Shown here: positions 1-8,659 of the stretch, piece after piece
How positions within the stretch are numbered: position 1 is the first letter of the stretch
How the letters are laid out: every line of letters starts with the position of its first letter
Source of the DNA: Candidatus Limnocylindrales bacterium
GTDB lineage: Bacteria > Desulfobacterota > Binatia > UBA1149 > CAITLU01
Reading direction: 5' to 3'
DNA: 64,000 nt
Assembly (NCBI GenBank): GCA_035626395.1
Contig: DASPNR010000011.1
Span: 158,504 to 222,503, forward strand
Position numbers and translations under genes: made by a program
Notes under the pieces: generated by a model
The model's input: only the letters and a program-made list of their open reading frames with translations
What the model was told of the DNA's origin: nothing
Database searches by the model: none

Positions 1-35
1 TCGCGCCGCGCCGACTGGTTCTGAGGTGTGGCCAT
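1..35 (-). CDS. Start of an unidentified gene cut by the left edge
   Basis: On the reverse strand an ATG at 35-33 lies 8 bases after a strong AGGAGG ribosome binding site. Eleven codons (MATPQNQSARR) are readable before the window ends. A second ATG at 41 sits too close to the AGGAGG to be the better start. The gene lies just downstream of the CBS and DksA-like genes on the same strand and could be co-transcribed with them. Product unknown. Confidence 0.5.
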   Translation of the reverse strand, partial: MATPQNQSARR

Positions 36-137
36 CGTCATCTCCTCCTGAGGCATGCGGACGGGACGAGAAGCGCCCTCGCCCGTCGATGCGGTCAGAG
101 GTTCGACGGCATCATGCTGAAAATATTGTCGACAGCG

Positions 138-1007
138 TCACCGTTCGGGCACCGGCCGCGTAGGAGGGACGAACGTGAGTCCCTCTTCCTCGACCTCCAG
201 GATGTCCTCGGAGATGTCGCTTTCGAAGTCTTCCTTGTCGATGGTGCCGTCCGGGATCTGGTGCGGCCGGCGTCGGCGCGACGTCGTCGGGCCCGGCTCG
301 CCGGCGAACTCGGTAATGAGGAGCCGATCGATCACCTCGTAGCCCACCTCGTCTTCGACGATGCGTCTGGCGATCTGCGGCATCGATTCGTTGGGCACCT
401 CGCCCGCCAGGATGACGACCCCGTCGCGGCAGAGGATGCGCACGTCGTCGAGCTCGTCACCGACCTCGTTGCGGAATGCCTCGCGAATCGTCTGCGCGAC
501 CTCGACATCGTCGAGCGCCGCCAGCTCCGGCGGCAGCGGAGCGCCCGCGACGTGATCGTCGGTTTCGGCGGCGACTTCGGGAACGTCCTGCGGATGATCC
601 TGCGAGCGGTCCTGCGGGTGCCCCTGCGGCGGCTGCTGGCTTCGAACCTCGTTGGCTGCCGCGCAGTCGGCGCAATACGGCGTCGACGGCTGCGCGCGAA
701 GTCGCTCGACGGCGATCGGCTGTCGGCAGTCCAGACACATCCCGTAGGTGCCGCGGCTCATGCGCTCGAGCGCACCGTCGACCTGACGCAGCTGCGAGTA
801 CTGCTGCTCGCTCAGGCGCGTGCGGACGTCGGCCGCATGTTCCTCCTGCGCCAGCTCCTCCCATTCGATCTCGCGCTCGGCCTCGATCGAATTCAGCTCC
901 AGCTCGCCGCTGCCGTGCTCGACGAACAGGTCGTGCCGCGCCTGCAGAAGCTCTTCCTCCAGCTCTTCGAGGGTGATGCGGTCGAGCTCGGGATGCTCAG
1001 AAGTCAT
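138..1007 (-). CDS. DksA/TraR zinc-finger protein with C-terminal BON domain
   Basis: This 289-aa protein starts at the ATG at 1007, which has a GGAGTAGGAG ribosome site. The open frame runs further upstream only because the DNA is GC-rich, and that part overlaps the CBS gene. Residues 10-90 are a charged helical region as in DksA/TraR proteins. The zinc finger has Cys 91, 94, 112 and 115. After a Gln/Pro/His linker, residues about 165-235 look like a BON domain, which usually binds membranes or hydrophobic ligands. The tail is acidic. DksA/TraR proteins act on RNA polymerase. The BON fusion is unusual and suggests a stress or envelope role, which is inference. It follows the CBS gene by 5 bases, so the two are probably co-translated. 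Confidence 0.8.
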   Translation of the reverse strand: MTSEHPELDRITLEELEEELLQARHDLFVEHGSGELELNSIEAEREIEWEELAQEEHAADVRTRLSEQQYSQLRQVDGALERMSRGTYGMCLDCRQPIAVERLRAQPSTPYCADCAAANEVRSQQPPQGHPQDRSQDHPQDVPEVAAETDDHVAGAPLPPELAALDDVEVAQTIREAFRNEVGDELDDVRILCRDGVVILAGEVPNESMPQIARRIVEDEVGYEVIDRLLITEFAGEPGPTTSRRRRPHQIPDGTIDKEDFESDISEDILEVEEEGLTFVPPTRPVPER

Positions 1008-1012
1008 GGCTC

Positions 1013-1546
1013 CTACTCCACCGGCCTTTGCTGCGCCGTGCGCGCCTGGGCCGTGCTTGCCGCTATCGTTGCGGCGGCAAGGCCGCCGTGATGCGGGCGC
1101 GAGACGGCCGCGATGGCCTCGACGACTTCCTCGGGCCGCAGCTCGCCCGCTTGATGTCCACCGCCGAGCTGGCGCTCCGCGGCGCGCGTGATGTCGGCCA
1201 GCGAGATGATGCCCTGCAGGTGCCCGTTGTCGTCGACCACCGGCAGCCGCCGCACCTGACAGGCGCGGATGGCCCGCTCGGCCTCGCTGACGGTGTCGTC
1301 GGGGCCGCAGCACTGCACCTCGCGCGTCATGGTGTCGGAGATGATGAGGTCGCTGGGCTTGGAATCGCGCGACCAGCACGCGATGCAGATGTCGCGATCG
1401 GTGATGGCGCCGACGACGCGGCCGCTGCGGTCCACCACGGGCACGATGCCGCAATCGCAGTCCCACATGATGCGCACCGCCGCGCTCAGCGGCTCCTCGG
1501 GCAGACAAGCTCGGACGTCGGTCGTCATGATGTCGCGAACTTTCAT
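1013..1546 (-). CDS. Tandem CBS-domain protein
   Basis: A 177-aa protein with two CBS domains. The first opens with MKVRDIMTTDVRAC and contains the VVGAITDRDIC strand-turn motif. The second contains VRRLPVVDDNG and GIISLADIT. CBS pairs usually bind adenine nucleotides and act as energy or redox sensors. The ATG at 1546 has a GGAGGTG ribosome site 8 bases upstream, which decides the start. An in-frame extension to 1669 or 1789 lacks such a site. Several Cys residues (IMWDCDCG, IACW, VQCCG) could allow redox control, which is speculative. It is the first gene of a pair with the DksA-BON gene. Confidence 0.85.
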   Translation of the reverse strand: MKVRDIMTTDVRACLPEEPLSAAVRIMWDCDCGIVPVVDRSGRVVGAITDRDICIACWSRDSKPSDLIISDTMTREVQCCGPDDTVSEAERAIRACQVRRLPVVDDNGHLQGIISLADITRAAERQLGGGHQAGELRPEEVVEAIAAVSRPHHGGLAAATIAASTAQARTAQQRPVE

Positions 1547-1867
1547 CGTGGACGCACCTCCATTGTGGCTGTGGCGTTGGCCGTCGGTCAGCAATCGCCT
1601 GACCAGGAAGGCAGGGAAGACCGTGACGGTCGCGAGATTTCGCACAATGCCGATCAGATCGTCGTTCATGCAGCCTGTACCATGGAGGCTACAACGCCGA
1701 GACGCGTCAGCAACACGAACGACCGCTCTGGCGGGGCCTTTCTCCCGACCTTTTTGTTGCTGCATCCGAGCAATGGCGGAGGTGCGCACATGCCCGCCAG
1801 CCGTTGGGACGCACGCGCCCGCACCATCGGGTGAACCTGCCGCGACAGGATGAGGCGTTGCGCCGCT
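1547..1867. other. Intergenic stretch upstream of the CBS gene
   Basis: About 320 bases with no convincing gene. Frames that stay open here have no ribosome site or recognisable domain. The segment next to 1546 must hold the promoter of the reverse-strand CBS/DksA-like pair; no clear -35/-10 pair is visible. Confidence 0.4.
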
Positions 1868-2665
1868 TCAGGGCGCTCCGCTCATGTACTGCCGCGCGAC
1901 CAGCCCCGCAACGTTGCGAACGAGCCAGCGCGGGTACAGGCGCCCCAGCTGCACGAGCAGCTCGTAGGTCCATCCGCTGACGCGAATCACTTCGCCCTTC
2001 ATGCAGGCGTCGAAGGCTTCGCGCGCAACCGCCGCGGGATCGAGCAGCAGAAAAGATGGAACGAGGTTGGGGGTCCCGAGCGAATGCGCCGCGTTCCTGA
2101 CGAGGTCGGTGTCGACGAAGCCCGGACAGTTGGCGGTCACGGTCACGCCGGAGCCGGCGAGCTCCTGCGAAAGGCCTTCGGTGAGCGAGAGGACGAAGGC
2201 CTTGGTCGCACCGTATGCGCTGAGCATCGGCGTGGGCTGGAATGCCGCTATCGAGGCGATGTTGAGGATGCGGCCGGCGCCGCGCGCGACCATGTCCGGA
2301 AGGAATGCCCGGATCAGCTCCGTCAGCGCGACCACGTTCAGCTGCACCATCATGGAGAGGTCCGCGCGGTCGGCCTCGACGAACGGCCGCGGCACGGCTA
2401 TGCCGGCATTGTTGACGAGGACGTCGACCGGATGCTCGAGCGCCGCCGCCTGCTCGTGGACGAATGCGGCTGCCCCGGGTGATGCGAGGTCCGCGCAGAG
2501 GATGTCGACCCTGCGCCCGAACCGCGACCGCACCTCATCGGCAACCGACTCGAGCCGGGCTCGCGTTCGCGCGACCACGATGAGGTCGTATCCATTCTCG
2601 CCGAACACGAGCGCGAGCTCGCGTCCGATCCCGGCGGATGCTCCTGTGATCAATGCAGTGCTCAT
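1868..2665 (-). CDS. Short-chain dehydrogenase/reductase (classical SDR)
   Basis: A 265-aa classical SDR. It has the nucleotide-binding glycine motif TGASAGIG at the N-terminus, the NNAG motif, a catalytic Ser in NIASIAAF and the YGATK Tyr/Lys pair. These are family hallmarks of NAD(P)(H)-dependent oxidoreductases; the substrate cannot be read from sequence. The C-terminal part (about residues 225-265) resembles the membrane-associating tail of the DltE/YqjQ-like SDR group. The ATG at 2665 gives the usual start just ahead of TGASAGIG; a GTG at 2674 would add three residues. It is divergent from the M15 lipoprotein gene. Confidence 0.88.
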   Translation of the reverse strand: MSTALITGASAGIGRELALVFGENGYDLIVVARTRARLESVADEVRSRFGRRVDILCADLASPGAAAFVHEQAAALEHPVDVLVNNAGIAVPRPFVEADRADLSMMVQLNVVALTELIRAFLPDMVARGAGRILNIASIAAFQPTPMLSAYGATKAFVLSLTEGLSQELAGSGVTVTANCPGFVDTDLVRNAAHSLGTPNLVPSFLLLDPAAVAREAFDACMKGEVIRVSGWTYELLVQLGRLYPRWLVRNVAGLVARQYMSGAP

Positions 2666-2800
2666 GTTCGACACCCAGACGCGGGCCTACGCCGTTCCGC
2701 GCAATCGACGAGGGACGAGCGACTGCCCCGCATGATGGTGGAGGTACGTGATTTTATACACAGTGGCGCGCGCAAAACGCTTGTTCCGATGCTATTAGAC
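2666..2800. promoter_or_regulatory. Divergent promoter region between SDR and M15 lipoprotein genes
   Basis: A 135-base spacer between two divergent genes. It contains the AT-rich run ATTTTATACA (2751-2760) in an otherwise GC-rich context. TATACA resembles a -10 element, but no well-placed -35 was found. Positional inference only. Confidence 0.3.
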
Positions 2801-3883
2801 ATGTCCATGAGCAAGGGGGACCGGGGGATTCTGGCGGCTCTGTTCGCCATCACGCTTCTTACCAGCTGTTCGTCGGGCCACTCCGCTCGGCGGTCGGATC
2901 CGATCTGCGATGCCTCTCCCATGTGCACCGCGGCGACCGCGGCAGCCGAGGCATCGGCGGCCGACGTCGCGGCGAACGATGCCTACGAGGCGCCTCGCGT
3001 GGTGACGCAGTCCGACAAGACGCGCGCCAAGTTCGCCCTGCGCATCGCGGGCGTCGAATCGCCCTACCGCATCATGTCGGCCTTCGTTCTGCCCGGCCAG
3101 ACCCTGGCCGTGGAGACGGCCGACGCCGACGCCAAATCCAGCTTCGCCGCCAACGCCAGCGCCGGCTCGCTGGCCCGCACCGGCCCTCATTCCTGGCACT
3201 GGACGGCGCCTTCGCGTCCGGGCTCGCACCGCATCCGCGTCACCGACAAGACGGCGGGGGAATCGGTCGAGGTGCGAGCTTTTGTGCTGCAGCCGTATGC
3301 GGGCGAGGACAGCATGGGCAGCTATCGGATCGGCCGCTACGAGCGCGAGCCGCTCAAGGGCAACCCGGCCTACCTCCCGCCGCGCGGCTTCGTGCAGGTG
3401 ACGGCCGAGAACGTGGACGCCCAGGTGTCGCCGCACTTCAAGCTCGGCCAGTTCCTGTGCAAGCAGCAGGGCCCCTTTCCGAAGTACCTGGCCCTGCAGA
3501 CGGCGCTGCTCGTCAAGCTCGAGCGCCTGCTCGAGGAGATGGAGCGCAAGGGCATCAAGGCGGACACGCTGCACGTGATGAGCGGCTACCGCACGCCTCA
3601 CTACAACTCGACCATCGGCAACGAGACCAGCTACAGCCGCCACGCCTACGGCGATGCCGCCGACGTCTTCGTGGACAACGACGGCGACGGCAACATGGAC
3701 GACATCAACCGCGACGGCCGCATCGACAACGCCGACGCGAAGATCCTCTACGAGCTGGTCGAGACGGTGCTCGAGCCGGGCTCTCCCTCGCACATGCATG
3801 GCGGCCTGGCCGTCTACAAGGCCAACGCCGCGCATGGGCCGTTCGTGCATGTCGATACCCGCGGCAGCAAGGCCCGCTGGTAG
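2801..3883 (+). CDS. M15-like D-Ala-D-Ala carboxypeptidase lipoprotein (DUF882/peptidase M15A type)
   Basis: About 360 aa, starting at the ATG at 2801 (an ATG at 2807 is equally possible). A basic N-terminus is followed by a hydrophobic stretch and a lipobox, LLTSC, so the product is probably an envelope lipoprotein. The C-terminal half carries the zinc-peptidase signature: SGYRTPHYN, then YSRHAYGDAADVF (the SxHxxGxAxD motif) and HVDTRG near the end. These are the zinc ligands of M15-type peptidoglycan carboxypeptidases. Between the ligands lies an Asp-rich insert, DNDGDGNMDDINRDG, typical of a calcium loop and absent from standard M15 enzymes. A probable role is peptide trimming of peptidoglycan. 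Confidence 0.8.
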   Translation: MSMSKGDRGILAALFAITLLTSCSSGHSARRSDPICDASPMCTAATAAAEASAADVAANDAYEAPRVVTQSDKTRAKFALRIAGVESPYRIMSAFVLPGQTLAVETADADAKSSFAANASAGSLARTGPHSWHWTAPSRPGSHRIRVTDKTAGESVEVRAFVLQPYAGEDSMGSYRIGRYEREPLKGNPAYLPPRGFVQVTAENVDAQVSPHFKLGQFLCKQQGPFPKYLALQTALLVKLERLLEEMERKGIKADTLHVMSGYRTPHYNSTIGNETSYSRHAYGDAADVFVDNDGDGNMDDINRDGRIDNADAKILYELVETVLEPGSPSHMHGGLAVYKANAAHGPFVHVDTRGSKARW

Positions 3884-4369
3884 ATCATCTCGGACACGCG
3901 CGGAACGGCCTGGCTGCTTCGTTGGGTGCCGGATCGCTCGCTCCGCCGTACAGGAAGTACGCCTGCGCTCGCTCTACCGGCACCCGCCTCGCATCCAGAC
4001 CGTTGCGCGCGGTCCGTTGGGGCGTTGATCAGGGGTGGTGGATCGACGGGTGGCGTCGGCTGCCCTTCGGGGTCGCCGCCGTGGCGTCCCGGCTGATCCA
4101 TCCGCATCTACTTTTCGCAACGGGTCCCTCCATCAGCGGCTCCGCTCCACATGACGATGTAGTAGACAGTCGCGAAGCGACCTGTGCCTTTCCTTTTCGC
4201 GCGGTCTGAAGCACCCCTGCGCGACGTCGCGTCGGACCGCGCGCAGCGGGGCACGGCGGAGGAGCGAGCGGAGGCGGGCTGGAGGCCCGCTGAGCATCGC
4301 GCCCCGACGTCCAACGCAGCGGATGCCTCCGCGCGTGTCCGCCACCTGAGACGAAAGGAGCTAGCTCTG
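3884..4369. repeat. Gene-free spacer with a large interrupted inverted repeat
   Basis: No gene is seen in these 486 bases. Between about 3898 and 4018 the sequence can fold back on itself. An outer arm, CGCGCGGAACGGCCTGG, pairs imperfectly with CCAGACCGTTGCGCGCGG. An inner arm, GTGCCGG...GCCGTAC, pairs with GTACGCC...CCGGCAC around an AGGAA loop. This looks like a REP/BIME-like palindrome or a structured RNA. The last 15 bases hold the AAAGGAG ribosome site of the next gene. Confidence 0.5.
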
Positions 4370-5227
4370 ATGAAGTACGGTCTGATGTTCGTCAACGCCG
4401 GGCCCTTCGCCCACCCCGACACCTTCGCCCACCTCGTCACCACGGCCGAGGCCGTCGGCATCGAGTCGCTGTGGACGGTCGAACATGTGCTCGTGCCGCG
4501 CGGTTACGAGTCGACGTATCCGTACTCGCCCGACGGCAGGATGCCGGCGCCCGAGGATGCGCCGATTCCCGACCCGTTCATTTCGCTGGCCTACGCGGCG
4601 GCGCTGACGAAGAAGATCAGGCTGGCAACGGGCGTGCTCATCCTGCCACAGCGGCATCCGGCGTACGTCGCCAAGGAGGCCGCTTCCATCGACGTGCTGT
4701 CGGGCGGGCGCATGATTCTCGGCATCGGCGTCGGCTGGCTGGAAGAAGAGTTCAACGCGCTCGGCATTCCGTTCGAGGACCGCGCCAGCCGCACGCGCGA
4801 ATCGGTGGACGCGATGCGCAGCCTGTGGTCGCCCGGCGCTTCGAGCTTCAGCGGCAAGTACTTCTCGTGGAAGAACGTGGAGTCGAACCCGAAGCCGGTG
4901 CAGAAGGACGGCATCCCCATCGTCATCGGCGGGCATACCGATTTGGCCGCCAAGCGCGCGGCGCGCTACGGCAACGGCTTCTTCCCCGGCCGCGGCGGCG
5001 AGAAGGGACTGACGCATCTGCTCGGCGTCATGCGCAGCGAGTGCGAGCGCGTCGGCCGCGACGCCGACGCCATCGAAGTGACGGCGGCGATGCTCTCTCC
5101 CGATGCCGACTTCGTCAAACGACAGGAAGACCTCGGCGTGCAGCGTCTGATCCTTGCCCCGCCCGCCTTCGACAAGGAAGGGCTGACGCAGGGGCTGGAG
5201 GCTTTCGCGAACGCGTTCCTGCGCTGA
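4370..5227 (+). CDS. LLM-class flavin-dependent oxidoreductase (probably F420-type)
   Basis: This 285-aa protein starts at the ATG at 4370 after AAAGGAG (9-base spacing). The luciferase-like monooxygenase fold is recognisable from ESLWTVEHV, IRLATGVLILPQRHP, KEAASIDVLSGGR and GIGVGWLEEEFNALGI. These are typical of the F420-dependent subgroup that reduces or oxidises diverse organic substrates. Its substrate cannot be assigned. It leads a forward run with an amidase and an amidohydrolase. The spacing (165 and 71 bases) leaves co-transcription open, but a shared catabolic role for an amide- or nitrogen-containing compound is a reasonable inference. Confidence 0.88.
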   Translation: MKYGLMFVNAGPFAHPDTFAHLVTTAEAVGIESLWTVEHVLVPRGYESTYPYSPDGRMPAPEDAPIPDPFISLAYAAALTKKIRLATGVLILPQRHPAYVAKEAASIDVLSGGRMILGIGVGWLEEEFNALGIPFEDRASRTRESVDAMRSLWSPGASSFSGKYFSWKNVESNPKPVQKDGIPIVIGGHTDLAAKRAARYGNGFFPGRGGEKGLTHLLGVMRSECERVGRDADAIEVTAAMLSPDADFVKRQEDLGVQRLILAPPAFDKEGLTQGLEAFANAFLR

Positions 5228-5392
5228 CCGCCGATCGCCGCCGTCGGTCTTCGCCGGAATTGGAACGCGACGCCGCGCAGGTGCTCCGCTCTCACCAGTC
5301 GAGCACATGGTGCTCGCGACGGGCGGGTCGCCGGAACCACGGCCGGCTCCGTTGCTTTGCAGCCCCGGGGCCGGATCGTTAAGGTCGCGCCG

Positions 5393-6847
5393 ATGAGCGA
5401 ACTCGTGCATTCGTCGGCTACCGCTCTCGCCTCCGCGATCGCGCGGCGCGAGGTATCCTCCACCGAGCTGCTCGACGCCTATCTGCAGCGCATCGAGCGG
5501 CTCAATCCGGCCTACAACATCGTCGTCACGCTCGACGCCGATGGCGCGCGCGCAAGGGCGAAGGCGGCCGACGAAGCGACTGCGCGCGGCGAGAGCTGGG
5601 GACCGCTGCACGGCCTTCCGCTCACGGTCAAGGATACGCTCGAGACCAGAGGGATCCGCACGACCGCCGGCTACCCACCGCTGTCCGACCACGTGCCCAC
5701 CAGCAACGCCGACGTCGTCGAAAGCGTCGTGCAGGCGGGCGCCATCGTCTTCGGCAAGACCAATGCGCCGGTGCTGGCCGGCGACTGGCAGAGCTACAAC
5801 CCCGTCTTCGGCGTCACGCGCAATCCGTGGAACCCCGAGCGCACGCCCGGCGGCTCCAGCGGCGGCAGCGCGGCCGCGGTCGTCGCGGGCTTCACCTCCT
5901 TCGAGATCGGCAGCGACATCGGAGGCTCCATTCGCGTGCCGTCGCACTGGTGCGGCGTGCTCGGGCACAAGCCCACCCACGACATCATCTCGCAGCGCGG
6001 GCACATTCCCGGCCCGCCGGGCGCGCTGGCCGGCGTCGACCTGGCGGTGATGGGACCGATCGCGCGCTCGGCCGACGACCTCTCGCTGCTGCTCGATGTC
6101 ATGGCGCGTCCATCACCGCAGGACGCCAGGGCGTGGAAGCTCGAGCTGCCGGCGCCGCGACATCGCAGGCTCTCCGACTTCCGCATCGCGGCGTGGCTCG
6201 ACGATGCCGACTACCCCGTCGATCCGGAGGTGAAGGCCGTGCTCGAGACGGCGGTGCAGCTGCTTCGTAAGGCGGGTGCGCAGATCGACGAGAAGGCGCG
6301 CCCGACAGTCCCGCTGCGCGAGATCGTCGACGTCTACCAGCAGCTCCTGTGGCCGATCCTGCTGGCCGGCTTCCCGCCCGAAGTGTTCGAAGAGATGTCG
6401 CGCCTGGCCACGACGTTCCCCGCCACCGCCGGCGATCCGGTGGCACTGATGGCGCGCTACGGCACGGCCCGGCATCGCGACTGGCTCGGCGCCAACGAAG
6501 TGCGCGAGCACATGCGCGTGGCCTTCGCGGATCTGTTCCTGCGCTATGACGCGCTGCTGATGCCGGTCAACCAGGTGCCGGCCATTCCCCACGATCACAG
6601 CGACCCGTTCATTGCGCGCACCATCCAGATCAACGGCCGCACGCATCCGTACACGGACCTGTTCGCCTGGATCGCACCGGCCACCGCCGCGCTGCTGCCG
6701 GCCACGGCGGTTCCCGCCGGCCGCACGACCAACGGCCTGCCGGTGGGGCTGCAGATCGTGGGCCCGTATCTGGAGGACAAGACCACGATCGAGCTCGCGC
6801 GCCACGTTGCCGACGTCTGCGGCGGCTTCACGCCGGCGCCGCTGTAG
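5393..6847 (+). CDS. Amidase-signature family hydrolase
   Basis: A 484-aa protein of usual family length, starting at the ATG at 5393. The amidase signature is clear. The catalytic Lys lies in LPLTVKDTLET, the Gly/Ser-rich loop is GGSSGGSAAA, and the nucleophile lies in the segment GSDIGGSIRVPSHWCG. The Ser-cisSer-Lys triad is therefore complete. Family members hydrolyse amides, including fatty-acid amides, aryl amides and Glu-tRNA(Gln) amide. GatB and GatC are not nearby and the protein looks like the stand-alone, FAAH-like type. The small tandem repeat after the stop is noted separately. Confidence 0.9.
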   Translation: MSELVHSSATALASAIARREVSSTELLDAYLQRIERLNPAYNIVVTLDADGARARAKAADEATARGESWGPLHGLPLTVKDTLETRGIRTTAGYPPLSDHVPTSNADVVESVVQAGAIVFGKTNAPVLAGDWQSYNPVFGVTRNPWNPERTPGGSSGGSAAAVVAGFTSFEIGSDIGGSIRVPSHWCGVLGHKPTHDIISQRGHIPGPPGALAGVDLAVMGPIARSADDLSLLLDVMARPSPQDARAWKLELPAPRHRRLSDFRIAAWLDDADYPVDPEVKAVLETAVQLLRKAGAQIDEKARPTVPLREIVDVYQQLLWPILLAGFPPEVFEEMSRLATTFPATAGDPVALMARYGTARHRDWLGANEVREHMRVAFADLFLRYDALLMPVNQVPAIPHDHSDPFIARTIQINGRTHPYTDLFAWIAPATAALLPATAVPAGRTTNGLPVGLQIVGPYLEDKTTIELARHVADVCGGFTPAPL

Positions 6848-6900
6848 CCGACAGAACCCGTGCCGCCGTAGCTCGCAGAACTGGCGCCGCTGTTGCCGGC
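6838..6900 (+). repeat. Three imperfect tandem repeats of about 22-25 bases
   Basis: The amidase 3' end and spacer contain three degenerate copies of a unit like GCCGCTGTAGCCGACAGAAC (copies near 6838, 6863 and 6887). The first copy includes the amidase stop codon. It is probably a slippage product; no function is evident. Confidence 0.45.
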
Positions 6901-6918
6901 CGAAAAAGGAGAACGCTC

Positions 6919-8640
6919 GTGAGCGAGACGGTGCTGTTTCGCGGTGGCCGCATCCATTCGATGATCGACCGCGAGCCGGCGGCGCAGGCGCTGGTCGTGC
7001 ACGACGGCCGCATCCTGGCCATCGGCAGCGACGAGGACATGCGGAGCGCGGCCGGGGCCGGGGCCGGCGTCGTCGATCTTGCCGGCGCCACGCTGCTGCC
7101 GGGCTTCATCGACACGCACCCGCACCTGTTCCACTTCAGCGTCCTCGAATACCCGCTTGTCAGGCTGTGGGACGCGGTGTCGCACGACGACATCGCCCGG
7201 CGCATCCGCGAGCGCGCCGCCACGACGGCGGCCGGTGAATGGATCATGGCCACGCCCGTGGGCGAGCCGCACTACTTTCTTCGCCGCTCCTGGCGCGATC
7301 TTGCCGAGCACGTGCTTCCCGACCGCCACGTCCTCGACAAGGCCGCACCCGACAACCCGGTGTGGCTGCAGGCGTGGGGGCCGACGACACCCAACATCTG
7401 CGTCTTCAACACCGCGGCGCTGGCGCTTCTCGGCCTGCTCGACCGCTCCACGCCCGACCGCATCAGCAACGTCTGGATCGAGAAGGATGCGCACGGCGAT
7501 CCGACCGGACGCCTGAGCGGCCCGGTCAACACCTACTACACCGGCGATCCGTTCATGGACGAGTTGCTCGGCAGGCTGCCGCTGCTGAACCCGGAAATCG
7601 CCTTCCCCGCGACGCTGCAGGGCGTGGCCGACTATCACCGCATGGGCGTGACCGCGATCTACGAAGGCCACGTCATGGGCGAGGCCGAGATCGGCGTCTT
7701 CCGGATGCTGCGCGACAGCGACCAGCTTCGCATGCGCGTGATGACGTCGCTCGAGTCGCAGCAGTACGCGATGCCGTGGCACGGACCGATCGGCGACGAG
7801 GAGTTTCTCGCCAACCTCGCCGCCGCCGCAGCGATGACCTCCCGTGACGACGACCTGCTGCGCCACGACGGCGTGACGCTGTCGCGCGGCGGGCCGCTGT
7901 CGCCCGGCTTCCTGCGCATGCGCGAGCCGTACATCGGCCCATACGGCGAGCTGACGCGCGGCCGCGAGTTCGTGCCGGCGCATCGCGAGACGCTGGCGAT
8001 GGAATACTGCGCGGCGCACGACGTGCGATTCAACTTCATCGGCGCCGGCTACGCCGACCACGACGACTTCCTGGCGCGCGCCGAAGCGTTCGCCGCGACC
8101 ACGCCGATCGCCCACCGCCGCTGGATCCTGCAGCACAACTACCTCTGCACGCCCGAGCACGCGCGGCGCTACGCCGCACTCGGCTTCTGCGTGACGACAT
8201 CGATGTCGTTCTCGTGCGGCAAGGGCGACCTGTTCGAGCGCCGCATCGGCGCGCACGTCTGGCGCGACCTGATTCCGCTCAAGCGCCTGCTGCGCGCCGG
8301 ACTGCTGGTCTCGGCCGGCAGCGACTGGGGACCCAAGAACATCTTCGAGCACATCGCGCTGGCGCAGACGCACGAGTTCTGGGGAAGCGGCCGGCGCAAC
8401 GACGACGACGATCACAAGGTGGACCGCATCGAGGCCGTGCGGATGTGGACGCGTGATGCGGCGCGGGTGCTTGGCTGGGACGGCATCGGCACGCTGGCGC
8501 CGGGCAGCCACGCCGACCTGCTCATCGTCGACCGCGACATCACGGACGAGGCGGCGTGCCCGACCGACCAGATCGCGTCCACTCGCGTGCTGCGAACGCT
8601 GCTCGGCGGAGAAACCGTCTACGACGCCGGCGTATTGTGA
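6919..8640 (+). CDS. Amidohydrolase (YtcJ-like, amidohydrolase_3 family)
   Basis: A 573-aa protein from the GTG at 6919, with AAAAGGAG nine bases upstream. It has the N-terminal composite beta domain and then the metal-binding HxH in LPGFIDTHPHLFHF. Later come a His in WILQHNYLCTPEH and the terminal Asp in SAGSDWGPKNIFEH. The C-terminus returns to the beta domain with GTLAPGSHADLLIVDRD. YtcJ-like enzymes are metal-dependent hydrolases of amide, formamide or cyclic imide bonds, many without a known substrate. Its position behind an amidase suggests sequential steps on one compound (inference). It ends 19 bases from the convergent Asp-box gene. Confidence 0.88.
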   Translation: MSETVLFRGGRIHSMIDREPAAQALVVHDGRILAIGSDEDMRSAAGAGAGVVDLAGATLLPGFIDTHPHLFHFSVLEYPLVRLWDAVSHDDIARRIRERAATTAAGEWIMATPVGEPHYFLRRSWRDLAEHVLPDRHVLDKAAPDNPVWLQAWGPTTPNICVFNTAALALLGLLDRSTPDRISNVWIEKDAHGDPTGRLSGPVNTYYTGDPFMDELLGRLPLLNPEIAFPATLQGVADYHRMGVTAIYEGHVMGEAEIGVFRMLRDSDQLRMRVMTSLESQQYAMPWHGPIGDEEFLANLAAAAAMTSRDDDLLRHDGVTLSRGGPLSPGFLRMREPYIGPYGELTRGREFVPAHRETLAMEYCAAHDVRFNFIGAGYADHDDFLARAEAFAATTPIAHRRWILQHNYLCTPEHARRYAALGFCVTTSMSFSCGKGDLFERRIGAHVWRDLIPLKRLLRAGLLVSAGSDWGPKNIFEHIALAQTHEFWGSGRRNDDDDHKVDRIEAVRMWTRDAARVLGWDGIGTLAPGSHADLLIVDRDITDEAACPTDQIASTRVLRTLLGGETVYDAGVL

Positions 8641-8659
8641 GCGCCCGCTGCGGCGGCGT

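Noticed and set aside
1547..1789. Upstream in-frame extension of the CBS protein (from 1669 or 1789)
   Set aside because: A GGAGGTG ribosome site directly precedes the ATG at 1546, where the CBS domain begins; the extension lacks one.
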